Positions 54,271 to 62,073 of a stretch of DNA of 64,000 nucleotides are shown one piece after another; the first letter of the stretch is position 1; every line of letters begins with the position of its first letter. The notes below the pieces were generated by a model. That model did no database searches. It was not told the DNA's origin and saw nothing but the letters and a program-made list of their open reading frames with translations. The translations under genes and the position numbers were made by a program. Where the stretch lies: positions 1 through 64,000 of the forward strand of contig NZ_PVBS01000006.1 in the NCBI RefSeq assembly GCF_002980575.1. The letters are read 5' to 3'. The stretch comes from Sphingobacterium gobiense (GTDB lineage Bacteria; Bacteroidota; Bacteroidia; Sphingobacteriales; Sphingobacteriaceae).

Positions 54271-54277
54271 GGGAAGC

Positions 54278-54297
54278 ATACCTATTTTGGTAGGTAT
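54278..54297 (+). other. Short perfect hairpin before the phosphoesterase gene
   Basis: Arms 54278-54284 (ATACCTA) and 54291-54297 (TAGGTAT) pair fully around TTTTGG. It ends 14 bases before the TTG start at 54312 and has no T-run after it, so it is not a typical terminator; it could affect initiation at the weak start codon or protect the upstream mRNA end. Confidence 0.55.
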
Positions 54298-54311
54298 AAA
54301 AGCACAACAAT

Positions 54312-56168
54312 TTGAAAAAGTTCCTGTTTTGTTTAATTAGTATATTATGCCTTGTTGTCCTTGTTCACGGCCAACAACCCTTCAAATTCGCACAAGTTAC
54401 CGATACCCATGTGGGGGGAGCAACCGGGGCGGAAGATTTAAGGCGTACTGTGGCGGACCTTAACCAGCAAAGTGATATCGATTTTGTTATCCTATCGGGA
54501 GACGTGACTGAATTTGGATCGGACGAGGAGCTTGCCTTGGCAAAGCAGATTTTAGATAGCCTGTCTTTACCGCTATACGTAGTACCCGGTAACCATGACA
54601 GCAATTGGTCAGAAAGTGGCGCCAATTCCTTCAGGAAAGTGTTCGGCGATGAGACGTTCTTCTTCCGGCATAAGGGCTATACGTTTATGGGGACGACATC
54701 AGGTCCTAATATGCGCATGAGTCCGGGGCAGATACCCCGGGAGAACTTGGTGTGGATGGACTCGGTATTCAAAGCAAATCCGGACAAAGAGACCCCATTG
54801 ATCTTCGTTAACCATTATCCGTTAGACTCTTCCTTGAATAACTGGTATGAAGCGATTGACCGTCTGAAACAAAGAAATGTGCAATTGGCCATGTGTGGAC
54901 ATGGGCATAACAACAGCGTGTACGATTGGGAAGGGATTCCCGGGATCATGGGACGCTCCAATTTGCGGGCAAAGGATTCCGTAGGCGGTTACAACATTAT
55001 CTCCATTGAAAATGGGACAGCCACCTATACCGTGCGCAGACCATTATGGAAAACCGAGGCAAGTTGGGCACAGATACCACTTAAAAGTCACCAATTTAAT
55101 CAAGCTACTGCCGTCTATAAACGGCCTGATTTTTCTGTAAACGATACGTATGCTAGCCGGGTACAAGAAGTCTGGCGATTTCAAGATGATGCGGATTTGG
55201 GAGCAGGTATGGCAAGCTATCGGAACTTGGTCATAACAGGCAATACCGCTGGACAAGTTTTTGCACTCGATATACACACTGGGAAGAAAGTGTGGACCTA
55301 TCAAACAGGAGGTAAAGTTTATGCTACACCTGCAGTCTGGAAAAATACCGTGGTTGTTGGCTCTTCAGATGGAACGATATATGGCCTGAACGCGAACAAC
55401 GGTCAATTACGGTGGCAGATAAAAACTAATAAAGCCGTGCTGGGCAGTGCGGTAATCGAAAAAGGAGTGGCTTTTGTAGGCGGATCGGACGGAACGTTCC
55501 GTGCAATCGACGTGAGAAAGGGAATAATCAAATGGACGTTCGATCAGCTTCAAGGATATGTCTCCGGGAAGCCGACCTTATATAAAGATAAGGTGTTATT
55601 TGGTGACTGGGGAAATGGGTTTTACGCCTTGTCCAAGAAGACCGGTGCGTTATTGTGGTCTTGGGATAATGGACATAAAAACCGTATGCTCTCAGCGGCT
55701 GCGTGCTATCCGGTAGCTACGAACGACCGCATTTTTATTGTGGCGCCAGATCGATTTATGACTTGTTTGGAAGCAAGAACAGGAAAGGTTATATGGCGCG
55801 AAAAAAAGGACAGCATACGTGTTCGCGAGTCGATGGGGCTGTCGGAAGACGGACGCTATGTGTATGTTAAAACGATGGATGGAAATCTACTCGGCATATC
55901 CACTACAGCAGATCGTATGGATGTTGCTTGGCGTTCTACGCTACAGTTGCCTTACGAGCTAACGCCTTCGGCGATAGTGACTAACGGTAAGCAAGTGTTC
56001 GTTCCAAGCCATTCAGGGTTATTGTCGGCCGTAGATGCCGTATCAGGCGAAATAACATGGCAGTATAAGCTATCCAATAATATGATTAATCCGATATTGA
56101 TCATCGATGATAATCATGTGGTGGCCTCTACGATGGACGGGCTGATTATGAAATTTAATTTACGCTGA
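54312..56168 (+). CDS. Metallophosphoesterase fused to a PQQ-type beta-propeller
   Basis: 618 residues from a TTG start; the signal peptide MKKFLFCLISILCLVVLVHG fits only this start. Residues about 25-250 are a calcineurin-like phosphoesterase with the five metal motifs: DTH (D31, H33), GDVTEFG, GNHDSN, NHYPL and GHGHNN. Residues about 270-618 are repeated PQQ-like blades (for example GQVFALDIHTGKKVWTYQTGG and GTIYGLNANNGQLRWQIKT), a fold for binding or scaffolding. The exported enzyme could remove phosphate from cell-surface or imported glycans, but the substrate is unknown. It follows GHL10 copy 2 and is 1 base before the GH9 gene. Confidence 0.88.
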   Translation: MKKFLFCLISILCLVVLVHGQQPFKFAQVTDTHVGGATGAEDLRRTVADLNQQSDIDFVILSGDVTEFGSDEELALAKQILDSLSLPLYVVPGNHDSNWSESGANSFRKVFGDETFFFRHKGYTFMGTTSGPNMRMSPGQIPRENLVWMDSVFKANPDKETPLIFVNHYPLDSSLNNWYEAIDRLKQRNVQLAMCGHGHNNSVYDWEGIPGIMGRSNLRAKDSVGGYNIISIENGTATYTVRRPLWKTEASWAQIPLKSHQFNQATAVYKRPDFSVNDTYASRVQEVWRFQDDADLGAGMASYRNLVITGNTAGQVFALDIHTGKKVWTYQTGGKVYATPAVWKNTVVVGSSDGTIYGLNANNGQLRWQIKTNKAVLGSAVIEKGVAFVGGSDGTFRAIDVRKGIIKWTFDQLQGYVSGKPTLYKDKVLFGDWGNGFYALSKKTGALLWSWDNGHKNRMLSAAACYPVATNDRIFIVAPDRFMTCLEARTGKVIWREKKDSIRVRESMGLSEDGRYVYVKTMDGNLLGISTTADRMDVAWRSTLQLPYELTPSAIVTNGKQVFVPSHSGLLSAVDAVSGEITWQYKLSNNMINPILIIDDNHVVASTMDGLIMKFNLR

Positions 56169-56169
56169 A

Positions 56170-58629
56170 ATGCTAAGATATATTTTGCTGCTGATAATAG
56201 CTGCCGCTATACAATTTTCTTTTGCTCAGGATACATGGATACGTGTAAATCAATTAGGTTATAAATCAAAAGCAAAAAAAGTTGCAGTCTGGGTAAGTAA
56301 AAAAGACCAACCTGTCAAAACTTTTGTTGTGTTCGACGCAAAATCGAAAAAGGTGGTATTCGAAGGCAACGCATCACGGCCCTTCGGGGCATATGGTCCT
56401 TTCGTGCAATCCTACCGGCTGGATTTTTCTGCAATTGAGCAAAAGGGAGAATACATCGTTGAAGCGGGTGGTGTGCAATCACCGATCGTCCGTATAGGGG
56501 ATGGTGTTTATGACGGGACAGCTGATTTTGCTTTGCGTTACATGCGACAACAACGTACATTGTTCAATCCGTTTTTGAAGGATAGTTGTCATACCCACGA
56601 CGGTTTTACGTTATATGCAGCATCGATTGGCTTGCCCGATAGTACCCGCATAGATGTGGGGGGAGGTTGGCACGATGCTTCCGATTATTTGCAATATGCT
56701 ACAACATCTGCTAATGCTACATACCACTTGCTGGCTGCCTATCGGGACTTTCCATATGCTTTTACGGACTATAAGCAGGCAAACGGACTAAGTGGAGCAA
56801 ACGGAATTAAGGATGTCTTGGATGAAGCGAAATGGGGATTGGATTGGTTGTTGAAGATGCATCCTGAACCCCATATGATGTTTAATCAGATTGCTGACGA
56901 TAGAGACCACGCGTCCATGCGTATGCCGGGAGAGGATCCTTTTTATGGCAGAGGCTATGAGCGACCTGTGTATTTTATTGATGGCAAGCCACAGCAAAGG
57001 GGCAAGTTCCTGAACAACACCACAGGAACAAGTTCTACGGCAGCGAAGTTTGTCGGTGCTTTTAATCTGGGAGCGGCTATCTTCCGTGAGATAGATAAAA
57101 GTTATAGTGAAACGCTGGTCTCTAAAGCGCACACAGCCTTTAATTACGCCCATAAGAAATTGGGGGTAACACAGACCGTCTCTGTTAAGTCTCCCTATAT
57201 TTATGCAGAAGAAAATTGGGTGGATGATATGGAATTGGCCTATGCGACCATGTTTAAACAGACGGGTGAGCAGCAATACCTAGAGAAAGCGTTGAGTTTT
57301 GCTAGGGAAGAAGCAGTAACCCCCTGGATGATCCGCGATACGGCTAACCATTATCAGTATTACCCATTTATTAATCTGGGGCACTATGAACTAGCAAAAT
57401 CTTTGCAAGGAGAACAACGCGAGGAAATCATTGCATATTATAAAAACGGGATAGCGGAAGTTTGGAATAGAGCAAAGCAAAATGCTTTTTTTCGAGGGAT
57501 TCCCTTTATCTGGTGTAGCAACAATCTGACAGTAGCCTTTGCCATGCAATGTCTGTGGTATCAAGACTTGGCGGATGATGCCACCTATGCGGAATTGATG
57601 CAAGCTAATATCGACTGGCTGTTTGGGACAAATCCTTGGGGAACAAGCATGGTGTATGGTTTGCCTGCCTGGGGAGACACGCCTGTAGATCCACATTCTG
57701 CTTTCACGCATCTACATCATTATCCTATTGATGGAGGATTGGTGGATGGCCCGGTATACACCTCCATATATAATAACTTAATCGGTATACAATTGCACGA
57801 AGAAGATGAATACGAGGCATTCCAGAGCGATCTAGCCGTCTATCACGACGACTATGGAGATTATAGTACGAATGAACCCACCATGGATGGTACGGCTTCC
57901 CTGATTTATTTATTGTCATCGCAGGAATCGTCACATCACGTAAAAGATGAATATGGAGCAGTCGTACGAGGAAATAGTGATAAGAAACATGTCAGTCTCG
58001 TATTTACTGGCCATGATTTTAATGATGGAAAAGAAGTGATAGAGCGTACGTTGCGAAAGCAGCAAGTTAAGGCCGGCTTCTTCTTGACAGGTGACTTCCT
58101 ACGGAATAAGGAGAATCATGATTTTATCGATAAGATAAAGAAAATACATTACATCGGGCCACATTCAGATAAGCACTTACTTTATGCACCGTGGGAAAAA
58201 AGAGATAGTACGTTGATAAGTCAGGAAGATTTTCTCAAAGACATAAACGATAATTATGTCGCTCTAGCGGCCCATGGTATTCGAAAGGAGGAAGCTGCGG
58301 TGTTTATGCCTTCCTATGAATGGTATAACCACGATATTGTCCGTTGGACGAATGCCGAGCGTGTACAGGTGGTAAATTATACCCCGGGTTTACGAACAAC
58401 AGCGGATTATACCTACCCTCAAATGGGCGCGAGGTATATATCTTCGGACAAAATTTTTGAACAATTATTGCAAACAGAGGACGAGAAAGGACTAAATGGT
58501 CATATAATTTTGATACATTTAGGCGTTGATACACGGAGGGAAGACAAGCTGTACAATCGGTTGGAAGATGTTGTTAAGATGCTGAAGAGTAAGGGATACG
58601 AGTTTTTGCGCATCGACGAAGTGATTTAA
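56170..58629 (+). CDS. GH9 glycosidase fused to a polysaccharide-deacetylase (CE4-like) domain
   Basis: 819 residues. Signal peptide (about 1-20), an N-terminal Ig-like CelD_N domain (about 22-110), a GH9 (alpha/alpha)6 catalytic domain (about 115-590) with the acidic pair in GGGWHDASDY (D169, D172) and the acid/base NEPTMDGTA (E569). C-terminal from about 605 is a NodB-like deacetylase: DFNDG (D616/D619, diverged TFDDG), HSDKH at 665-669 (HSxxH), MPSYEWYN (motif 3) and IHLGVDTR (motif 5). GH9 includes cellulases and exo-beta-glucosaminidases; a deacetylase in the same chain fits a GlcNAc/GlcN substrate. It is a full-length, intact fusion. Confidence 0.9.
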   Translation: MLRYILLLIIAAAIQFSFAQDTWIRVNQLGYKSKAKKVAVWVSKKDQPVKTFVVFDAKSKKVVFEGNASRPFGAYGPFVQSYRLDFSAIEQKGEYIVEAGGVQSPIVRIGDGVYDGTADFALRYMRQQRTLFNPFLKDSCHTHDGFTLYAASIGLPDSTRIDVGGGWHDASDYLQYATTSANATYHLLAAYRDFPYAFTDYKQANGLSGANGIKDVLDEAKWGLDWLLKMHPEPHMMFNQIADDRDHASMRMPGEDPFYGRGYERPVYFIDGKPQQRGKFLNNTTGTSSTAAKFVGAFNLGAAIFREIDKSYSETLVSKAHTAFNYAHKKLGVTQTVSVKSPYIYAEENWVDDMELAYATMFKQTGEQQYLEKALSFAREEAVTPWMIRDTANHYQYYPFINLGHYELAKSLQGEQREEIIAYYKNGIAEVWNRAKQNAFFRGIPFIWCSNNLTVAFAMQCLWYQDLADDATYAELMQANIDWLFGTNPWGTSMVYGLPAWGDTPVDPHSAFTHLHHYPIDGGLVDGPVYTSIYNNLIGIQLHEEDEYEAFQSDLAVYHDDYGDYSTNEPTMDGTASLIYLLSSQESSHHVKDEYGAVVRGNSDKKHVSLVFTGHDFNDGKEVIERTLRKQQVKAGFFLTGDFLRNKENHDFIDKIKKIHYIGPHSDKHLLYAPWEKRDSTLISQEDFLKDINDNYVALAAHGIRKEEAAVFMPSYEWYNHDIVRWTNAERVQVVNYTPGLRTTADYTYPQMGARYISSDKIFEQLLQTEDEKGLNGHIILIHLGVDTRREDKLYNRLEDVVKMLKSKGYEFLRIDEVI

Positions 58630-58705
58630 TTAATAGAATTTATGCATGTTTATGCGTGTTTTAGATTAAAATTTGCACTTTTGTGTTGGAAGTAATAGAA
58701 TTTAA

Positions 58706-59521
58706 ATGGTAAGAGTTACGGAAAAGGAGTCGAACTATCAAGACTTAGATAAAATGTCGGTCAATGCGTTATTGACCAGCATGAACAAAGAAGATAAAAC
58801 AGTGCCGTTGGCCGTAGAACAAGCGATTCCGCAATTGGAAGCATTGGTGAAAATTACGGTCGAGAAAATGAAAAAGGGAGGACGCTTGTTTTATATAGGG
58901 GCAGGAACGAGCGGTCGTTTAGGAATCTTGGACGCTTCGGAATGTCCACCGACTTTTGGCGTTCCGTTTGACTGGGTAATCGGATTGATAGCTGGTGGAG
59001 ATTCGGCCATCCGTAAAGCTGTGGAGTTTGCTGAAGACGATATGGAACAGGCTTGGAAAGATATGGAAGAATATGATGTCGATAAAAACGATGTGATCAT
59101 CGGTGTCGCAGCCTCTGGAACGACGCCCTATGTCATTGGTGGATTGCGGCGCGCAAATGCGGAAGGACTGGTAACGGGTTGTGTGGTATGTAATAGTAGT
59201 TCACCTATCGCAGAAGAAGCACAGTATCCAGTAGAAGTGATCGTAGGTCCCGAATTTGTTACGGGATCAACACGTCTGAAATCAGGTACAGCACAAAAGC
59301 TAGTGCTCAATATGCTAAGTACTTCCGTCATGATCCAGCTTGGACGGGTAAAAGGAAACAAAATGGTCGATATGCAATTATCTAATATCAAATTGGTTGC
59401 CCGCGGAGTACGGATGGTCATGGAAGAGACAGGTCTCGACCAAGAGGCAGCTTCGGCATTGTTGGAGCGTTATGGCAATGTACGCAAAGCGATTGAAAGT
59501 TACCAATCTTTAAAATCTTAA
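58706..59521 (+). CDS. murQ: N-acetylmuramic acid 6-phosphate etherase
   Basis: 271 residues. Cleaves the lactyl ether of MurNAc-6-phosphate to GlcNAc-6-phosphate and D-lactate. N-terminal TEKESNYQDLDKMS, the SIS-domain phosphosugar loop YIGAGTSGRLGILDASECPPTFG near 66 (with the conserved acidic catalytic Glu in DASECPPTFG), GVAASGTTPYVIGGL and TGSTRLKSGTAQKLVLNMLST are all present. It precedes the SSS symporter by 9 bases. In Tannerella forsythia murT-murK-murQ form an operon for MurNAc (known); here the kinase gene murK is missing. The gap to GH9 is 76 bases. Confidence 0.97.
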   Translation: MVRVTEKESNYQDLDKMSVNALLTSMNKEDKTVPLAVEQAIPQLEALVKITVEKMKKGGRLFYIGAGTSGRLGILDASECPPTFGVPFDWVIGLIAGGDSAIRKAVEFAEDDMEQAWKDMEEYDVDKNDVIIGVAASGTTPYVIGGLRRANAEGLVTGCVVCNSSSPIAEEAQYPVEVIVGPEFVTGSTRLKSGTAQKLVLNMLSTSVMIQLGRVKGNKMVDMQLSNIKLVARGVRMVMEETGLDQEAASALLERYGNVRKAIESYQSLKS

Positions 59522-59530
59522 AAACCACGC

Positions 59531-61000
59531 ATGTCGCCAATCACACTTTTAATATTTTTGTTTGTGTACTTCGGTATATTACTGGGCGTATCTTATTTTA
59601 CATCGCGTAAAACTTCCGATAATGCTACATTCTTCGTGGCGAACAAAAACTCTAAATGGTACATGGTCGCTTTTGGGATGATCGGGACCGCCTTATCGGG
59701 CGTGACATTTATCTCCGTTCCAGGAGCCGTAGGTGTTTCAAACTTTAGTTATTTTCAATTCGTGTTGGGGAATGCCCTTGGTTTTTTGGTGATTGCCTAT
59801 GTCTTATTACCGCTGTACTATCGGATGAATCTTACTTCCATTTATACTTATTTGGAGGACAGGTTGGGGCATAAAAGCTACAAGACAGGTGCGATGATTT
59901 TCTTGGTGTCCAGAACTATTGGATCAGCATTTCGTTTGTATTTAGTGGCCATTATTTTACAGAAATTCATTTTTGATGCGTGGAACGTGCCATTTGGTGT
60001 AACAGTAGCAGGCTGCCTGATATTGATATGGTTATACACGAACAAAGGCGGGCTTAAAACCATAATTATCACCGATATGCTCCAAACATTCTGTTTGTTG
60101 TTAGCGGTAATGCTATCGATTTATTTCATGGCCGACGGGTTGGGTATTTCTGTTTTAGACGCATTTGAGAGCGTGAAAGAAAGTTCTTATTCGCAGATTG
60201 TCGTGTGGGAAGATTTATTGGGGGATCGAAATCATTTCTGGAAGCACATCATCGGTGGTGCATTTGTAACCATTGCCATGACTGGGCTCGACCAAGATCT
60301 GATGCAGAAAAACTTAAGCATGAAGACGATTGGTGAAGCACAGAAAAATATGCTTACGTTTACGGGAATATTTGTTGTTATCAACTTATTCTTCTTAGCC
60401 GTCGGTGCATTGCTTTATATTTATGTGGCGGAAAAAGGGATTGATATCAGCATGTTTCGCACACCGGATTACCTCTACCCGGAGATAGCGCTAAACCACC
60501 TGTCTTTAGCAGCAGGGGTTATCTTTATGATGGGTTTAACGGCCGCAACCTTCGCCACGACCGATTCCGCTTTGACGGCATTGACAACCTCATATTGCGT
60601 GGATTTTCTCGGATTTAATAAAACTATAGATCCGAACGCCAAAGCATTGGTGCGCAAACGGAATATCGTGCACTTGGCATTTAGTATCGTGATGCTGCTG
60701 GTTATCTTGATATTTCGTTTATTGAACGATGATTCCGTGGTCACTGCTATTTTTACAGCGGCAAGTTATACCTATGGCCCGCTGTTAGGTCTATTTGCCT
60801 TTGGCATCCTCACCCGAAATAAGGTAAAGGATAACTTGGTGCCTTACTTCTGTATCTTATCGCCGATTTTATGGTATGTGTTAAACACGTATTACGTTAT
60901 TCCGCATACAAACTATCGTATAGGCTTTGAATTGATTGTTTATAATGGGTTGACGATATTTCTGATGTTGTGGGCTACTTCGCCCGGTAAAGTGAAATAA
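59531..61000 (+). CDS. Sodium:solute symporter (SSS family), MurT-like
   Basis: 489 residues with about 13 transmembrane helices. The SSS signature is visible as GMIGTALSGVTFISVPG near 50 and GFLVIAYVLLPLYYRMNLTSIYTYLEDR near 88. It takes up a sugar, amino sugar or acid with sodium. Position right after murQ (9 bases, same strand) makes MurNAc the best candidate substrate, as for T. forsythia MurT (inference). It is the last gene of the locus before tRNA-Val. Confidence 0.92.
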   Translation: MSPITLLIFLFVYFGILLGVSYFTSRKTSDNATFFVANKNSKWYMVAFGMIGTALSGVTFISVPGAVGVSNFSYFQFVLGNALGFLVIAYVLLPLYYRMNLTSIYTYLEDRLGHKSYKTGAMIFLVSRTIGSAFRLYLVAIILQKFIFDAWNVPFGVTVAGCLILIWLYTNKGGLKTIIITDMLQTFCLLLAVMLSIYFMADGLGISVLDAFESVKESSYSQIVVWEDLLGDRNHFWKHIIGGAFVTIAMTGLDQDLMQKNLSMKTIGEAQKNMLTFTGIFVVINLFFLAVGALLYIYVAEKGIDISMFRTPDYLYPEIALNHLSLAAGVIFMMGLTAATFATTDSALTALTTSYCVDFLGFNKTIDPNAKALVRKRNIVHLAFSIVMLLVILIFRLLNDDSVVTAIFTAASYTYGPLLGLFAFGILTRNKVKDNLVPYFCILSPILWYVLNTYYVIPHTNYRIGFELIVYNGLTIFLMLWATSPGKVK

Positions 61001-61025
61001 ATTTTAATTTTGATTTCACATTAAC

Positions 61026-61033
61026 TATCTTTG
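61026..61033 (+). promoter_or_regulatory. -7 box of tRNA-Val
   Basis: TATCTTTG fits TAnnTTTG and lies 23 bases before the tRNA 5' end, close to the expected spacing for a processed leader. An A/T-rich TTTT element about 20 bases upstream may act as the -33 region; there is no perfect TTTG at the usual distance. Confidence 0.5.
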
Positions 61034-61056
61034 AGCCACTCAAACAACTTCGATCA

Positions 61057-61131
61057 GGGAAATTAGCTCAGCTGGTTTAGAGCACTACCTCGACAAGGTA
61101 GGGGTCACTGGTTCGAACCCAGTATTTCCCA
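61057..61131 (+). tRNA. tRNA-Val (GAC)
   Basis: 75 bases fold into a full cloverleaf: acceptor GGGAAAT/ATTTCCC, D arm GCTC/GAGC, anticodon stem CTACC/GGTAG with loop TCGACAA (anticodon GAC at 61092-61094), and T arm ACTGG-TTCGAAC-CCAGT. The discriminator is A at 61131; no CCA is encoded. It separates the amino-sugar locus from punA. Confidence 0.96.
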
Positions 61132-61137
61132 CAAAAG

Positions 61138-61164
61138 AGAGAGACTTTTAAAGTCTCTTTTTTT
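61138..61164 (+). terminator. Terminator after tRNA-Val
   Basis: The segment AGAGACTT...AAGTCTCT pairs around a short loop (61140-61147 with 61151-61158) and runs into TTTTTT. It starts 7 bases past the tRNA. Confidence 0.85.
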
Positions 61165-61205
61165 GTTTTCACTTTTTGATTTTTACTTTATACCTTTAGA
61201 CCTAT

Positions 61206-62021
61206 ATGTATCATTTAATAGCAGAAACCGTAACCACCATTCGTCGTAAAATTGGGGATTTCTCACCAGAATTTGGCATTATTTTGGGGACAGGCCTTGG
61301 AAAACTGGTCGAAGAAATAGACATACACTTTCAGATGATGTATTCCAATATTCCGAATTTCCCTATTTCCACCGTTGAATTTCACAGCGGAAAATTAATT
61401 TTCGGTGTGTTGAATGGGCGTCGGATAGTAGCCATGCAAGGGCGGTTTCATTATTATGAAGGGTATGATATGCAGACGATAACATTTCCTGTTCGGGTTA
61501 TGAAAGCTTTAGGTATCCAAAAGCTATTTGTATCGAATGCATCGGGATCCCTTAGTTCCAGCATTCTCAAAGGCGACATCGGTATCATAGAAGACCATAT
61601 CAATTTACTTCCTGATAATCCGCTGCGTGGACATAATGATGATGATATGGGTCCGCGTTTTCCCGATATGAGTGTGCCATATAACAAGGACATGATACAG
61701 CAGGCATTGGAGATCGCTGACCGTTTAAAATATAGAGCACACAAAGTTATCTACGTATCAACGACTGGCCCTAATTTGGAAACAAAAGCGGAGTATCGTT
61801 ATATGCGTATCATTGGGGGCGATATTGTAGGCATGAGTACGGTGCCGGAAGTTATCGTGGCAAATCACATGAGCTTGCCGGTTTTTGCTATTTCGGTTGT
61901 GACAGACGAAGGATTTCATGCGGAGCTAAAACCGGTTTCTTTTGCCGAAATAGTGCAAGTAGCAGCAGAGGCAGAACCAAAAATGACAAAGATTCTAAAA
62001 GAATTGATAGCGTTGCAATAA
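61206..62021 (+). CDS. punA: Purine-nucleoside phosphorylase
   Basis: 271 residues, trimeric PNP length. Splits inosine and guanosine with phosphate into base and (deoxy)ribose-1-phosphate. Visible: the phosphate loop IILGTGLGKLVEEID near 26, the FHSGKLIFG block near 60, QGRFHYYEGYDMQTITFPVRVMKALG near 80-105 and the purine-binding GPNLETKAEYRYMR region. A tRNA terminator sits before it and the porin gene follows. Confidence 0.95.
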   Translation: MYHLIAETVTTIRRKIGDFSPEFGIILGTGLGKLVEEIDIHFQMMYSNIPNFPISTVEFHSGKLIFGVLNGRRIVAMQGRFHYYEGYDMQTITFPVRVMKALGIQKLFVSNASGSLSSSILKGDIGIIEDHINLLPDNPLRGHNDDDMGPRFPDMSVPYNKDMIQQALEIADRLKYRAHKVIYVSTTGPNLETKAEYRYMRIIGGDIVGMSTVPEVIVANHMSLPVFAISVVTDEGFHAELKPVSFAEIVQVAAEAEPKMTKILKELIALQ

Positions 62022-62045
62022 ATGTCAATTTTAGCTTTATTTTTG
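62013..62045 (+). promoter_or_regulatory. Promoter of the porin gene, inside the end of punA
   Basis: TTG at 62013-62015 and TATTTTTG at 62038-62045 (TAnnTTTG) are 22 bases apart. Transcription would start near 62052, 22 bases before the ATG at 62074. Confidence 0.5.
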
Positions 62046-62073
62046 CTCTAAGATATAGAACAAATTGGTATTG

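Noticed and set aside
56788..57276. A 162-codon minus-strand frame
   Set aside because: It lies inside the GH9 domain coding region, which has intact catalytic residues in its own frame.
31047..61000. Cellulose or beta-glucan locus because of the GH9 gene
   Set aside because: No GH5, GH3, GH94 or cellobiose genes are present, while NamZ, MurQ and NagA act on MurNAc/GlcNAc. A mixed target cannot be excluded.
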